A stretch of 64,000 nucleotides of DNA. It comes from CAYSPT01 sp964432985 (GTDB lineage: Bacteria > Muiribacteriota > CAYSPT01). The position numbers and the translations under genes are program-made. The notes under the pieces were generated by a model. It ran no database searches and had not been told where the DNA came from. It saw nothing but the letters and a program-made list of their open reading frames with translations. Each line of letters begins with the position of its first letter. The stretch's first letter is position 1. This document shows, piece after piece, positions 1 through 9,503 of this stretch. Where the stretch lies: NCBI GenBank assembly GCA_964432985.1, contig CAYSPT010000003.1, positions 1 through 64,000 of the forward strand. Direction: 5' to 3'.

Positions 1-2363
1 ACGTTAGGCAGGGCAACAGGCGGGCTGCTCCCGTCGGCGCGGGCCACGAAGAGCGTTCCGGCCCCGCCGGTGCCGGACACGTAGGTGACTGTCTGCCCGT
101 CGGGAGACCAGGAAACATCATATCCTTCGGCGATTGTCCGGACCGTGCCAGGGCCGCCCTGGTTGCCTCCCTGGTTGTCTCCGCTGCCGGAACCGGGGCC
201 CGGGCCTCCTAACCCCGGTATCGGGGGCAAGGGAGGAAGCGGGGGAAGCGGCAGATTCCAGCCTGGAGCGATAACGTTATTCTTCACCAGGTCCGCCACC
301 ATTCCTATCGGTTTCAGGAGCAAATCGAGCAGGGGATTCCCACCACCTCCCTGTGAAGAACCTGTTTGAGAAGCCGGGTCGGCAGCAGGAATATCGAGCA
401 CCTGTATTGAAAACTGTCCGCCGCCGCCACTACCATTCGTTCCCGAGATATATCCCAGCTGGCTGCCGTCAGGGGACCAGAACGGCTGCATCTCCACCTG
501 TGAAGGGGTGTCGGTCAGGTTAAAACGGGGACCCTGACCATCGGCGTTCATGACCAGGATGTCACCATCGCCGCCGATTCCGCCCAACCCGATATCACGT
601 ACCCGCGCGGCTATCATCCCACCGTCGGGAGACCATGTGGGATGATCATACCACTCGGGCGGAGCGGTTATGGGAGATGGCGGGGTGCTGCCGTCGGCAT
701 CGGTAACATAAATCCGGGCGGTGCCGTCGCGGTCTGAAATAAACGCGAGCTGGCTGCCGTCAGGAGACCAGGCCGGAAAATAATTACCGGGACCCTGGCC
801 GGTTATCATCACCGGTTCTTCAGTACCGTCGGTAGAGCGGGTGTACAGTGCCCGTCCTCCGTCACGCCCCGGACCTGAATAACAGATGCGGGACTTGCGG
901 GTTGAGCGGTACACTTCCCGGCACACGTCCGAGAGCTTGTAGTCCTCCCCGAACATCCGGTAGAAACCCGGATAAGCGCCAGTGTCGACTTTCTGTTTGA
1001 GCAGTTTCAATACCTGCCGGGCCGCGTGATGAGCGTACGCCCTGCCCCACCGGCTGGCCAGGTGCAATTTCACCTGGTACAGCTTGAAGTACGATTTCGA
1101 GGCGTATTTGCTGGCCGGGTACCTGTTAATAATGGTGGAAAAACAGCTTTCAGCCAGTTTAAACAGGTAACTGCGGTGGCTGTACTCAGCATCTGTGTCT
1201 GCCATTCCCGTCCCAGGAGACAGGGATGCCGGCGGTGAGGCTCCCATCCACACCTGTTCTCCAAGATCAGTGCACAAAGGAGTGGTCGCCCTCAAAACCG
1301 GGTCGGAGCTGTTGATCCCGCTTTTTATGGGAGTGCCGGCGATCATCCGGCCCCGGGTCATGAAGGCCTGGCCGAGCAGGAATAGGCACCGGGGAACATT
1401 GTGCTGTTGGGAATACGTGGGCTGTGTTACCGCCGTGGCCAGAGCCGCTTTCAAATGATCAACTATGCTGCCGTAACAAACATCCGGAGCGTAGGCAGAA
1501 GAGGTGGACACATTGTGTTTCTCCACTTCGAAATCCTCGAGTATCTTCCGAGCTGCCCGTTCATTTTGAGCAATCTCCTGCTCTGCCTCTACCCGGGCCT
1601 GGTTGAAGCCCGCCCGGCCAAACTGTTCTATGTCGTCTCCGGTTGCCTGCCCCGGTTCGGTGTTTATTTCCCTGATATGGCTTTCGACCACATCATTCAG
1701 ACCGCTGTTGTTTTTTCGCCCGTCCCGGCCTTTTTCGAAGAGTCGGCGACCCTTGTTTTTTATCTCTTGCAGGCCGGCCCCATCACTCAAATCGTGGTTT
1801 TCTGGATTCGAGATAACTTTGAAGTTGCGAACGAGAACCATGGTGGGTGACAGGCGGCAGGACTCGCGAAAGTTAAGCTCGCACTCGACGGTCTTTCGCA
1901 TACTACCGTAGGTCACCTGCACGTACAGCCTGGCCAGGTTGGGCACGATATCGTTTCCCGTTATATTCCCGCCGGGGGGGATGTCGGCTTCGCCGTAGTA
2001 GTCCCGGTACCGCACATCCTCGATGTAGTAGTAATACTCCAGGTCGTCATAGCCAAGCTCGTTGATGTAGACTCCCTGCTCGTCGCCGCTGGAGACACCT
2101 CCCGGACCACCGAACGCCGCGTGCCCGGCTTCGCGATACCAGCGGTTCCCCCAGGACATCATCTTCAGGTGGCAAACCACCTTGTCCAGCACCGCTTCGC
2201 CGACATTTAAAAGGACTATTTCATCCACAATAATTGAAACCTGCTTGCCACCCTGCCTTAAGAGGACGTGTACCGAAACAGCGGCTATTGCCAGGACAAG
2301 GATGAGACCTATCACCGCCGGTATAGCCATGCCTGCCATTCTGCGGTCAAGTAACAGTTTCAT
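1..2363 (-). CDS. PilX-like minor pilin fused to a PD40/TolB-like beta-propeller (partial, C-terminus off the window)
   Basis: The frame stays open from an ATG at 2363 to the window edge, about 787 codons. Residues 1-40 carry a basic stretch then one hydrophobic segment (GMAIPAVIGLILVLAIAAVS), like PilX/GspK N-termini, which often lack the Glu5 of major pilins. A middle region (about 330-400) has a TPR-like helix with FSTIINRYPASKYASKS. From about residue 480 at least four WSPDG motifs mark blades of a PD40 (TolB/WD40-like) propeller. A Pro/Gly-rich linker sits between blades at about residues 640-715. The start lies 2 nt after the stop of the PilW-like gene, so the two are probably co-transcribed. 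Known: in type IV pili PilX works with the propeller protein PilY1 at the tip. Inferred: here both roles may be in one chain. A GspK-like pseudopilin is the alternative. Confidence 0.75.
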   Translation of the reverse strand, partial: MKLLLDRRMAGMAIPAVIGLILVLAIAAVSVHVLLRQGGKQVSIIVDEIVLLNVGEAVLDKVVCHLKMMSWGNRWYREAGHAAFGGPGGVSSGDEQGVYINELGYDDLEYYYYIEDVRYRDYYGEADIPPGGNITGNDIVPNLARLYVQVTYGSMRKTVECELNFRESCRLSPTMVLVRNFKVISNPENHDLSDGAGLQEIKNKGRRLFEKGRDGRKNNSGLNDVVESHIREINTEPGQATGDDIEQFGRAGFNQARVEAEQEIAQNERAARKILEDFEVEKHNVSTSSAYAPDVCYGSIVDHLKAALATAVTQPTYSQQHNVPRCLFLLGQAFMTRGRMIAGTPIKSGINSSDPVLRATTPLCTDLGEQVWMGASPPASLSPGTGMADTDAEYSHRSYLFKLAESCFSTIINRYPASKYASKSYFKLYQVKLHLASRWGRAYAHHAARQVLKLLKQKVDTGAYPGFYRMFGEDYKLSDVCREVYRSTRKSRICYSGPGRDGGRALYTRSTDGTEEPVMITGQGPGNYFPAWSPDGSQLAFISDRDGTARIYVTDADGSTPPSPITAPPEWYDHPTWSPDGGMIAARVRDIGLGGIGGDGDILVMNADGQGPRFNLTDTPSQVEMQPFWSPDGSQLGYISGTNGSGGGGQFSIQVLDIPAADPASQTGSSQGGGGNPLLDLLLKPIGMVADLVKNNVIAPGWNLPLPPLPPLPPIPGLGGPGPGSGSGDNQGGNQGGPGTVRTIAEGYDVSWSPDGQTVTYVSGTGGAGTLFVARADGSSPPVALPN

Positions 2364-2365
2364 GG

Positions 2366-3124
2366 TCATCTCATCCCTGCCAGTTGTTCTACATTACGAA
2401 GAAACACGCTCGACACCAGGTTGAATAGAGGGCTGGTTTCTTCTTTGTCATCACGTTCCCGTACCGACAGCTTGATGAAAATACTCCCCGGCTGCTTCCC
2501 GGGATAATATCGGGCGACGGTGAAAAGAGAGGGATTCGCCGCATCGGCATTAACGCCCCGGGCGATTATCTCCGCCCGGGTGGACGAGTCAGCGGCTTTG
2601 GACGTCATGTTCAACCGTCTCAACTGGTGCTGGTCACGCACACCGTTGCCGTCGAGATCACGCCCTTCAGGCTCGTGAAAGTAATAGTAGGAGATGATCT
2701 CCCCGGTGAAGTTTTCGATGAAAATGGTATTTGTGGCAGGCCCCCACCGCTCATCAGAAGCGGGGTTGTCGGATGTGTATTTGTACACGAAGCTGTTCGT
2801 GTCGTAATGGATCAAGTCGTCAGGCAGAATCATCCGCATCGATTCTCTGATCTCGTTGCACATCCGCCGAAATGCCAGCCGCGCCTCCTGACGGGCGGCC
2901 AATTTTCCGGTCATGAAGTCCGACTCTTTCCGGCCGCTGCGCAGTAGTTGCACCAGCACTCCCACCAGGAGAGCCAGTATGGTGACAGCAATTATGATTT
3001 CAACCAGCGAATAACCTTTAAGCCTAATAGAATAACTTTTTGGCTTAAACGTACACCCTTTTGACCCAATAGAATATGCTTTTCGTTTGCTTCGTAAAAA
3101 CCTGCTCAGTAAAAAACTGTTCAC
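2366..3124 (-). CDS. PilW/GspJ-like minor prepilin
   Basis: A 252-residue protein with a type III (prepilin) signal: cleavage is expected at KG before YSLVEIIIAVTILALLVGVL, with Glu at +5 of the mature chain. The start is GTG, overlapping the previous stop by 4 nt, with GGGAG upstream. The leader before the cleavage site is unusually long, about 37 residues, and contains a 14-residue direct repeat (YSIGSKG / YSIRLKG). The mature body resembles PilW/GspJ in length. It sits second in a PilV-PilW-PilX-like order, which argues for a minor pilin complex priming a type IV pilus or type II secretion pseudopilus. PilW versus GspJ cannot be settled by eye. Confidence 0.75.
   Translation of the reverse strand: MNSFLLSRFLRSKRKAYSIGSKGCTFKPKSYSIRLKGYSLVEIIIAVTILALLVGVLVQLLRSGRKESDFMTGKLAARQEARLAFRRMCNEIRESMRMILPDDLIHYDTNSFVYKYTSDNPASDERWGPATNTIFIENFTGEIISYYYFHEPEGRDLDGNGVRDQHQLRRLNMTSKAADSSTRAEIIARGVNADAANPSLFTVARYYPGKQPGSIFIKLSVRERDDKEETSPLFNLVSSVFLRNVEQLAGMR
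3011..3078 (-). repeat. Imperfect 42-bp duplication in the pilin leader
   Basis: Two imperfect in-frame copies, each 14 codons, encode AYSIGSKGCTFKPK and SYSIRLKGYSLVEI. The second copy includes the prepilin cleavage site. The shared DNA core is AATAGAATA (plus strand). The result is a lengthened leader with two KG dipeptides, only one of which is followed by an SLVE motif. Confidence 0.6.
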
Positions 3125-3726
3125 AGAATTGCATCTCCCAACTGCTCGCGTTGATAGTCCTGGTTTTTACTGATGATTGTTGAAAATTTCAATTCCTTTT
3201 CCATAACTGCGTTGTCAGAAGGAGACCGCTCCTTCCACAAAACCGTTACGGTAACCAGGGCCGCATCAGGATCATTGACACAGTCTCCGTTCACGTCAAC
3301 CGTCGCACTTGCTGCCTGCTGCGCGGCTGTAGCGTTCAGCGGGACGAAGTACTCTCCACAGTCTATAGTCACGGTAAATTTATCAAGCTGCTTGACCAGC
3401 GACCTGTCCGCCGCCGAAGCAGTATCAAACAAGCCGCGGAAAAACCGGCTGCACTGGGGCCCCGGGACGACCACGCGCCCTGTCTCCCCGCAATTGGAGA
3501 GGAACAGCGAAAAATCAGTAGAGTCCTCATTATAGAGATCGTATCTGATGTTTTCGATAATTTTCTGGCAGAGATAGATTGCGGTAACATATTCACCACG
3601 TTTTTGGACAACGCGTCCGGTGGTGAGAAACGATTGGAGAAACGGGAAAAGCACCAGGGCCAGGATGGCGAAAGCAATCAGCAATTCCAGCAACGTAATT
3701 CCCGAATCCTTGCGAGTTGTTTGCAT
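3121..3726 (-). CDS. PilV/GspI-like minor prepilin
   Basis: A 201-residue protein with a short leader (MQTTRKDSG) followed by ITLLELLIAFAILALVLFPF, a textbook N-methylated pilin segment with Gly at -1 and Glu at +5. The start is ATG, 6 nt after the stop of the HEAT-repeat gene. The stop overlaps the GTG of the next pilin, so translation is probably coupled. The body contains several Cys that could form a pilin disulfide loop. Its position as first of three prepilin genes fits PilV (type IV pili) or GspI (type II secretion). No pilus ATPase or secretin gene lies in the window to decide between them. Confidence 0.75.
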   Translation of the reverse strand: MQTTRKDSGITLLELLIAFAILALVLFPFLQSFLTTGRVVQKRGEYVTAIYLCQKIIENIRYDLYNEDSTDFSLFLSNCGETGRVVVPGPQCSRFFRGLFDTASAADRSLVKQLDKFTVTIDCGEYFVPLNATAAQQAASATVDVNGDCVNDPDAALVTVTVLWKERSPSDNAVMEKELKFSTIISKNQDYQREQLGDAIL

Positions 3727-3732
3727 TGAAAT

Positions 3733-5523
3733 CTACCGCATCTTCTGGGCTACTTTTCGGCCGGTTTTGTTCGGTTTCACTAACCGCACGGCTGAAGCTT
3801 TTAATTGTATGGCACCGAAAACATTCCGGTCTTCAACTTTTCCGGTTACCTCCAAAATGTCACCCCGAACGAAATTGCATGGCACGTTGGGTGGCAGCGC
3901 CGCCGAGAACACCCGGCGGTTCTGACGTAAAATGACGACACGATTGTGACGGTTAACATCCTGGACCAGGCCAGACCACGTTACGGTCTGACCGACGCCG
4001 GTAAACCGTTTGCTGCTCTTGTTCAGACGTTCAAAAGAAGAAACAGGGGTCTTCTTGACCGCAGGTTTCCTGGTTTCGACAGTCTTACCGGGAATGAAAA
4101 ACCAGGCCGCAGCCCCGATCATTACCAGAAGTGCCCCCAGGGTAACCGGGCTGAACCCCATTTTTAGTGTGAATCTATGATGGAATGGAGGTGGCTGTTC
4201 CTCATTTTTCTCCGGGCTGATTTCTCGTTCCTGCATGGACCGCAAAGCTTTTTTGGCATAGTACCTGACGATATTATCTTTCGACTCGGCTGCTTTCTTC
4301 AGGGCTGGGATCACCTGCGCATCATCCAGTTTCATGAGCTTGACGGCTGCTTCCACCCTGACTTTCTCGTCGGGATTAGAAAGCTCGGCCAGCAGTTTTC
4401 GGACCGGAGTCTCCTCGGTACCGGACGTGCCTTCCGCTGCTAATTCATCACGATATCCCGCCCTATTTTCACGAACGAATCCGGTCACGGTATCCCCGAC
4501 CCGGGGCCGATGGGCTTCTACTTCAGAAGCGGCACGGTCATATTCGTCCCGGGACAATATCCCGGAAAAGTCAACCGTATGTCCCTGGAGCTTTTTTAAA
4601 AGCGCCTGAAGCATCTTCACTTTTCGTTCATCTTTTTCCACGGCGAGATACCGTTTCAAACGGGGGATGTCCGATCGTGTTCCCATCCTGGCCAGGCTCT
4701 CCACTATTTTAAAATAAATAGTCAAGCTGGACTCTACTTTAAGCCTTTTCAATAAGCACTGCTGGGCCTGTATACCCTTGAACTCACGCAAAGCGTGTGC
4801 CGCGCTGGCACGCATCCAGAGGTTGGGACTGTCGAGCATGTTTCCCAGGCTGGAAAGAGCCTGAGCTTTTCCCCAGAGCTTGAGTGCAACCGCGGCGTTC
4901 GCCTGGACCCGGTTATCTCCATCCTGGAGTAGAGGCACAATGGCCGGGCAGACAGACGGATCGCCGATATATTCAAGAGCTTCAACGGTGTCAGCCCGGA
5001 CCCGTGCGTCGTCATCATGGAGAAACGGGAGCAAAACCTCGATATTACTACTGTTTCCCAGTGTCCCGACAGCCTTGATCGTCACGGATTTCTCTACCGG
5101 ATCAAGCACATCGGGCAGGTGCCGGGCCAACTCTTGTGCTCCCCATTGTCTGTCTTTGGCATCAGCACTATCCATGGCCGTTTTCATCAGATCCAACCGG
5201 GTAGACTTGTCGGGGGAGCTAAGATAGGTTTGAAACGCGTGGCGATCGATCTTTTTTGCACCAGTCTTCTTATTGATCACAAAAAGATCGCATTGAGCAG
5301 TATCGTCATGAGGTTCCGGGCCGCAGCGCTTCAGGATAGAGTTAATGGCTTTGTGCGAAAAATATCTTATCGACGCATTAGGGGATGTCGAGCTGATCTC
5401 CCTGAGTGAAGCCAGGGCTGAATGGTCGCCTTCGTGAGCAAGCATACGACAGGCATCTTTTTGAATGTCCTCGATATCGCTTTTCAAATCATCAAACAAC
5501 TTCTTGTGAGGTGTCATTTTCAC
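3733..5523 (-). CDS. HEAT-repeat protein with a transmembrane segment and a C-terminal OB-like domain
   Basis: A 596-residue protein. Residues 1-440 are built of HEAT repeats (for example LLPFLHDDDARVRADTVEALE, then LLQDGDNRVQANAAVALK). One hydrophobic segment lies at about 455-477 (GALLVMIGAAAWFFIPG). The C-terminal about 80 residues (TVTWSGLVQDV...GDILEVTGKVEDR...) look like a small OB-fold beta barrel. It has no signal peptide, so the HEAT part is probably cytoplasmic and the OB part periplasmic or the reverse. It heads the minor-pilin cluster, with 6 nt to the next gene, suggesting a scaffold role in that system, but this is only inferred from position. Confidence 0.7.
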   Translation of the reverse strand: MKMTPHKKLFDDLKSDIEDIQKDACRMLAHEGDHSALASLREISSTSPNASIRYFSHKAINSILKRCGPEPHDDTAQCDLFVINKKTGAKKIDRHAFQTYLSSPDKSTRLDLMKTAMDSADAKDRQWGAQELARHLPDVLDPVEKSVTIKAVGTLGNSSNIEVLLPFLHDDDARVRADTVEALEYIGDPSVCPAIVPLLQDGDNRVQANAAVALKLWGKAQALSSLGNMLDSPNLWMRASAAHALREFKGIQAQQCLLKRLKVESSLTIYFKIVESLARMGTRSDIPRLKRYLAVEKDERKVKMLQALLKKLQGHTVDFSGILSRDEYDRAASEVEAHRPRVGDTVTGFVRENRAGYRDELAAEGTSGTEETPVRKLLAELSNPDEKVRVEAAVKLMKLDDAQVIPALKKAAESKDNIVRYYAKKALRSMQEREISPEKNEEQPPPFHHRFTLKMGFSPVTLGALLVMIGAAAWFFIPGKTVETRKPAVKKTPVSSFERLNKSSKRFTGVGQTVTWSGLVQDVNRHNRVVILRQNRRVFSAALPPNVPCNFVRGDILEVTGKVEDRNVFGAIQLKASAVRLVKPNKTGRKVAQKMR

Positions 5524-5607
5524 CGGACCATTCAGACGCTGCTGCGAATCGGCTCTTCAGCAGTGTAAGGGGCGTCTCTCAACTTTGTCAAGATTCACAT
5601 TGCACAC

Positions 5608-5637
5608 TTGGAAGCAGACGCGCGTATATGGTACTAT
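5608..5637 (+). promoter_or_regulatory. Candidate promoter with extended -10
   Basis: TTGGAA at 5608-5613, an 18-bp spacer, and TACTAT at 5632-5637 preceded by TGG (extended -10). It lies 28 nt upstream of the ATG at 5665, in the 141-bp divergent gap to the HEAT gene. Judged by eye only. Confidence 0.4.
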
Positions 5638-5664
5638 GTTTCGAAGAACAAGAGAGGTCTATTT

Positions 5665-6234
5665 ATGACTAGACGGTTAAACTATGTCAGCAACAGACAA
5701 TACCAGTTTCAGATATTAATTCGGATTCTGGCCATAATTCTGATTGTTGCATTTGTAACCTCGTTGAACATGACTATTGCTTATCTTTTCATTATGTCTC
5801 GCACATACTCTCCCGAAGAGGCCAAAACCCAGTTTACCACCGTGTTGTCGGAACTGTGGCAAGAGTACAGAATATACGCCGCACTCATTTTAGTAATCGA
5901 CCTGGTGGTTGCCTTGATACTTGGTCTTTTCTTCTCACACAAACTTGCCGGACCCATTTACCGGATGTGCCGGGGACTGGAACAGGTTTCCGAAGGAGAT
6001 CTCACTGCCCGATTCAAAGTAAGGAAGGGCGATATTCTGGGAAATTTTCCCCACGATATAGATATTGCCATGACAACACTGAGAAACCGGATAGTTGTTT
6101 TGAAAAACCTGGTGTCCCGTCTTTCGCATTCCCAGCACATTCCGGAGGACATGATGGAAACGGTACACGAAATAGAAGCAAAACTGGACCAGATAAACAC
6201 TACGCTGCCGCGTAAAAAACCGAAAGGGGAATGA
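5665..6234 (+). CDS. HAMP-like membrane protein
   Basis: A 189-residue protein starting at ATG 5665 (preceded by GAGAGGT). An upstream in-frame start at 5608 is less likely because it lacks a ribosome site. Two transmembrane segments (about residues 17-45 and 68-92) flank a short periplasmic stretch. After TM2 comes a HAMP-like linker (LAGPIYRMCRGLEQVSEGDLTARFKVRKGD) and a helical cytoplasmic tail. There is no kinase, methyl-accepting or cyclase domain, so this is a stand-alone HAMP protein. It is followed after 6 nt by the giant TPR gene, so the pair is probably one operon. Its partner is unknown. Confidence 0.7.
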   Translation: MTRRLNYVSNRQYQFQILIRILAIILIVAFVTSLNMTIAYLFIMSRTYSPEEAKTQFTTVLSELWQEYRIYAALILVIDLVVALILGLFFSHKLAGPIYRMCRGLEQVSEGDLTARFKVRKGDILGNFPHDIDIAMTTLRNRIVVLKNLVSRLSHSQHIPEDMMETVHEIEAKLDQINTTLPRKKPKGE

Positions 6235-6240
6235 CACGCG

Positions 6241-9200
6241 ATGAGGTACAGCAGAACAATCATTCCATGTTTGCTCACGATTTTTATTATGGCCATTGGA
6301 ACCGCAACGGCGCAGCAAATGCCGGGGACTAAAACCAAGCAGGAACATGTAGGAGAAAAACCCATTCCTTATTTCGAACCGGAAGAAGCACCCACCATCA
6401 CCGGCTCGACTGTTGAAAAAGTAGTAATAGAACCAGAGGAACCGACAGTCGAAGAGCAGCCGCTCGTTTTGGAAAAAATGATTGAAACAGTAAAGAAAAA
6501 TATCAGCGAGGAGAATTATGAAGAAGCGATAGCTGTCGTAGACAAGCTGATCAAGACGTTCCCCCAGGCTCCGGCAGGATACCGGCTTCGGGGCGACATC
6601 CTTTTCGAGATGGAAGAGTACAAGGTAGCTTTGCGCTCCTACAAGCGCGTTCTAAACCATTTCAAGGAAGATCCCATCTTTAATAAAAATTTGGCGATTA
6701 CGTACAAGAATCTGAAGATGATCCAGGAAACCATCAACCAGCTTGTTTATATAAAACGTTTTCAGGATGAAACCGTTTGGGCGCACATGGAGTTGGGACA
6801 GTTGTACCTGGACCTCGGCAACCCGCTGGAGGCCGCGAGTCATTTGAAAGTCGCCTCCATCAGTTTCGAGTACCGTTTTACCGCCGAGGAAAAAGTCTTT
6901 ATCTTGTCCACGCTTGCCCTGGCATACGTCAAACTGGGCAAGATGGAAGATACTCGAAACGTACTGGAAAAATTCAACGAACAGGAACAGTCATTATCTC
7001 CGGTCATTCGCGTAAAGGGATTTCTCTCTCTTCTTGAAGATAAAAAGGATGAAGCTCTCGATCTCATGACCCGGGTTGCTGATTATTATCCCGACGACCT
7101 GGACCTGTATCTGGCGCTTGCCAACCTGCACCTGGAACGGAACGAACCCGGCAAAGCATTCAAGTATCTCGAATCATCCACATCAGAAAAGAAGACATCT
7201 GATGAAACCTTTCTTACTCAGTATGCCAGGGTGGCTGAAGAGAGTGGTAACAAGGACAAAGCGATATGGGCGTACAGATTTTTATACAAAAACAAACCGG
7301 ATAACAGCGATATCCGGAACTCTCTTATCGAGGCTTTTGAAAGAACCGGGCAACTGGAAGAGGCCGAATCCATCTACCGGGATATTATTATCTCCGACCA
7401 GGACAACGAATCAGCGCAGTTATCCCTGGTAAGAAACCTTCGTTATCAGGGGAAATTCGACGAATCCCGGGAGATACTTACCGGTCTTTTGGAGAACAAA
7501 CCACAAGACTCCGTTCTCCTGGTGGAAAAAGGTCTGCTCTTTTTCTCCGAAGGCCAGTTGAGAAAGGCTATAACCACCCTGGAGAAAGCCCACGCACTTG
7601 ATTCGGCAGCACAGGCAGAAGAAGAGGAAGAAGAAGAGGAAGAAGAAGAGGAAGAAACGGTAGAAAAAACGGTGGGCGCGTCACCGGCCGCCAGGGCCCT
7701 GTCCCTGGTCTATCTCAGTCGTGGTCTGGTTTTCTATTACTGGGACCTGCCCGACAAGGCGCTGGAGCAGATGCGACTGGCGCTGAAGTATGATTCAGAT
7801 ACTCCGGTGCTGCAAAAGTTCGTCGAGGAACTGAACACCTTGAAAAACGCACATCCAAAAGCTCTCAAACTGGTAGTGGAGAACATGGAAAAAAAGGGGA
7901 TAGCTTCATTTGCTCCAGAAGATAAAGCACGCCTGGCCGTATTCTATGCCCGCCTGGGAAGAGATGAAGATGCTCGTTCCTTATTAGCAGAAGCGCTTCA
8001 GGATATGCCTGATCTGCTGCCGGTCAGGCTGAACCAGGCTTACCTGTTGAAGCAAGAAGGTAAAACCAGCGAAGCGGAGACACTACTGGATGCTATTTTA
8101 AATGAAGTGCCGCACTATCTTCCCGCTCACTTTCTGCTGGCAGACCTGTACTTCTCCCGCCGGGAGATCCATCGAGCCACCGCAGAGCACGCATTGTGCT
8201 TCGCTCCCATATCAAATTTCTGGAAGTATGCGGGGGAGCTTGGAATCACTATTTTTAAACCCCATTTCGATTTGTCTCCTTCACAGTATTCCGTTTTATT
8301 GATCAGTTCCGGACACGGAAAGGTCCGTTCAAACCTGGGAGATCTCTACCAGCAGCAGGATAAGTACAGGGAAGCGATACTCCAGTACCGGTTTGCCCTG
8401 ACGGTGGACGAGAATGACACCGAGACGGCCTTCCAACTTGGAAATGCATATTTCAAAAGCGGTGATCTGACGAAAGCGGCGGAGACTTTCGAAGATCTTC
8501 TTACTCGAGATCCTGAGCATGTGTACGCATTGACAAACCTGGGGCTGATTCGCCAGCGGGAAGGCACACTAGAGGAATCCATCGCTTATTTCAATAAAGC
8601 CATCGAACAGGATGATACTATCGCATCCATTTTCAATAATCTGGGGATAGCGTACCTGGCGGCCGGTGAACCGGACAAGGCAATCAAGGCTCTTGATAAC
8701 GCGATCAAGATCAATCCAACCTATGGAAGTGCCCTTACCAACCTGGGGAACGCTTATCTGGCCGCCGGCGACAAAGAACAGGCCCAAAAATATTACCTGA
8801 AGAGCACGGAAATAGACGTCGACAACCCCGAAGCCTATTTTAACCTCGGAAACATCTATCTGGAAGACGAGAAACTTAACGAAGCTATCGAGTATTTTGA
8901 CAAAGCCATCACAGCCGATGACAAATACGGCCAGGCTTACATAAACAAAGGAATCGTGCTGGACCGACAAGGCAACACCGGGCAGGCACTGGAATCTTAT
9001 AAACTGGGAACCCAATTCAGCCCCGAGGATTTCAGGGCGTTTTTCAACCTGGGGAACCTTCTCGGAGATCAGGATAACCATGCCGAAGCCGTGGCCGCCC
9101 TGGAGAAAGCTGTGGAGCTCGCTCCCGGTGAAATCAATGCCCGTCTCAACCTGGGAGTCCAGCTCATGAAGGTGAAGCGGTTCAGAGAAGCCGTCGTTCA

Positions 9201-9477
9201 TCTGCTCAAGGCTGTGGAACTCGATCCCGGGCAGGCGGAAGCCCATTACAATTTGAGCCTGATCTACCAGGAGATCAAATGGATACCAAGGGCGGTGGAG
9301 TCACTCCAGAAGGCGCTCAGTTTGGAAAGCAAACTGGAAACAGCTGACAACCTGAAAACTCTGGGTATGCTGCTGCTCATTCTCGAACGCAAGGAAGAAG
9401 CACGAAGCACCCTGGAACGGTCCCTGGGCAAAAAAGCAGACCAGCCGGACATCAAAGACATTCTGGACGAATTTTAA
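6241..9477 (+). CDS. Giant secreted tetratricopeptide-repeat protein
   Basis: A 1,078-residue protein with an N-terminal signal peptide (LLTIFIMAIGTATA, cleavage near residue 24), then an acidic/Pro linker and two long TPR blocks, about residues 75-450 and 700-1060. Later repeats are canonical (NLGIAYLAAGEPDKAIKALD, NLGNIYLEDEKLNEAIEYFD). The blocks are separated by an almost uninterrupted run of glutamates at about residues 459-475. It probably acts as a periplasmic or outer-membrane scaffold. It is co-directional with the HAMP protein and convergent with the cyclase gene. No enzyme domain is visible. Confidence 0.85.
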   Translation: MRYSRTIIPCLLTIFIMAIGTATAQQMPGTKTKQEHVGEKPIPYFEPEEAPTITGSTVEKVVIEPEEPTVEEQPLVLEKMIETVKKNISEENYEEAIAVVDKLIKTFPQAPAGYRLRGDILFEMEEYKVALRSYKRVLNHFKEDPIFNKNLAITYKNLKMIQETINQLVYIKRFQDETVWAHMELGQLYLDLGNPLEAASHLKVASISFEYRFTAEEKVFILSTLALAYVKLGKMEDTRNVLEKFNEQEQSLSPVIRVKGFLSLLEDKKDEALDLMTRVADYYPDDLDLYLALANLHLERNEPGKAFKYLESSTSEKKTSDETFLTQYARVAEESGNKDKAIWAYRFLYKNKPDNSDIRNSLIEAFERTGQLEEAESIYRDIIISDQDNESAQLSLVRNLRYQGKFDESREILTGLLENKPQDSVLLVEKGLLFFSEGQLRKAITTLEKAHALDSAAQAEEEEEEEEEEEEETVEKTVGASPAARALSLVYLSRGLVFYYWDLPDKALEQMRLALKYDSDTPVLQKFVEELNTLKNAHPKALKLVVENMEKKGIASFAPEDKARLAVFYARLGRDEDARSLLAEALQDMPDLLPVRLNQAYLLKQEGKTSEAETLLDAILNEVPHYLPAHFLLADLYFSRREIHRATAEHALCFAPISNFWKYAGELGITIFKPHFDLSPSQYSVLLISSGHGKVRSNLGDLYQQQDKYREAILQYRFALTVDENDTETAFQLGNAYFKSGDLTKAAETFEDLLTRDPEHVYALTNLGLIRQREGTLEESIAYFNKAIEQDDTIASIFNNLGIAYLAAGEPDKAIKALDNAIKINPTYGSALTNLGNAYLAAGDKEQAQKYYLKSTEIDVDNPEAYFNLGNIYLEDEKLNEAIEYFDKAITADDKYGQAYINKGIVLDRQGNTGQALESYKLGTQFSPEDFRAFFNLGNLLGDQDNHAEAVAALEKAVELAPGEINARLNLGVQLMKVKRFREAVVHLLKAVELDPGQAEAHYNLSLIYQEIKWIPRAVESLQKALSLESKLETADNLKTLGMLLLILERKEEARSTLERSLGKKADQPDIKDILDEF

Positions 9478-9503
9478 TCACCACAGCAGGTAAGCCGGAG
9501 TTG

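Noticed and set aside
9478..9503. Terminator between the TPR giant and the cyclase
   Set aside because: Only a 5-bp CGGAG/CTCCG stem without a T-tract, partly inside the cyclase stop region.
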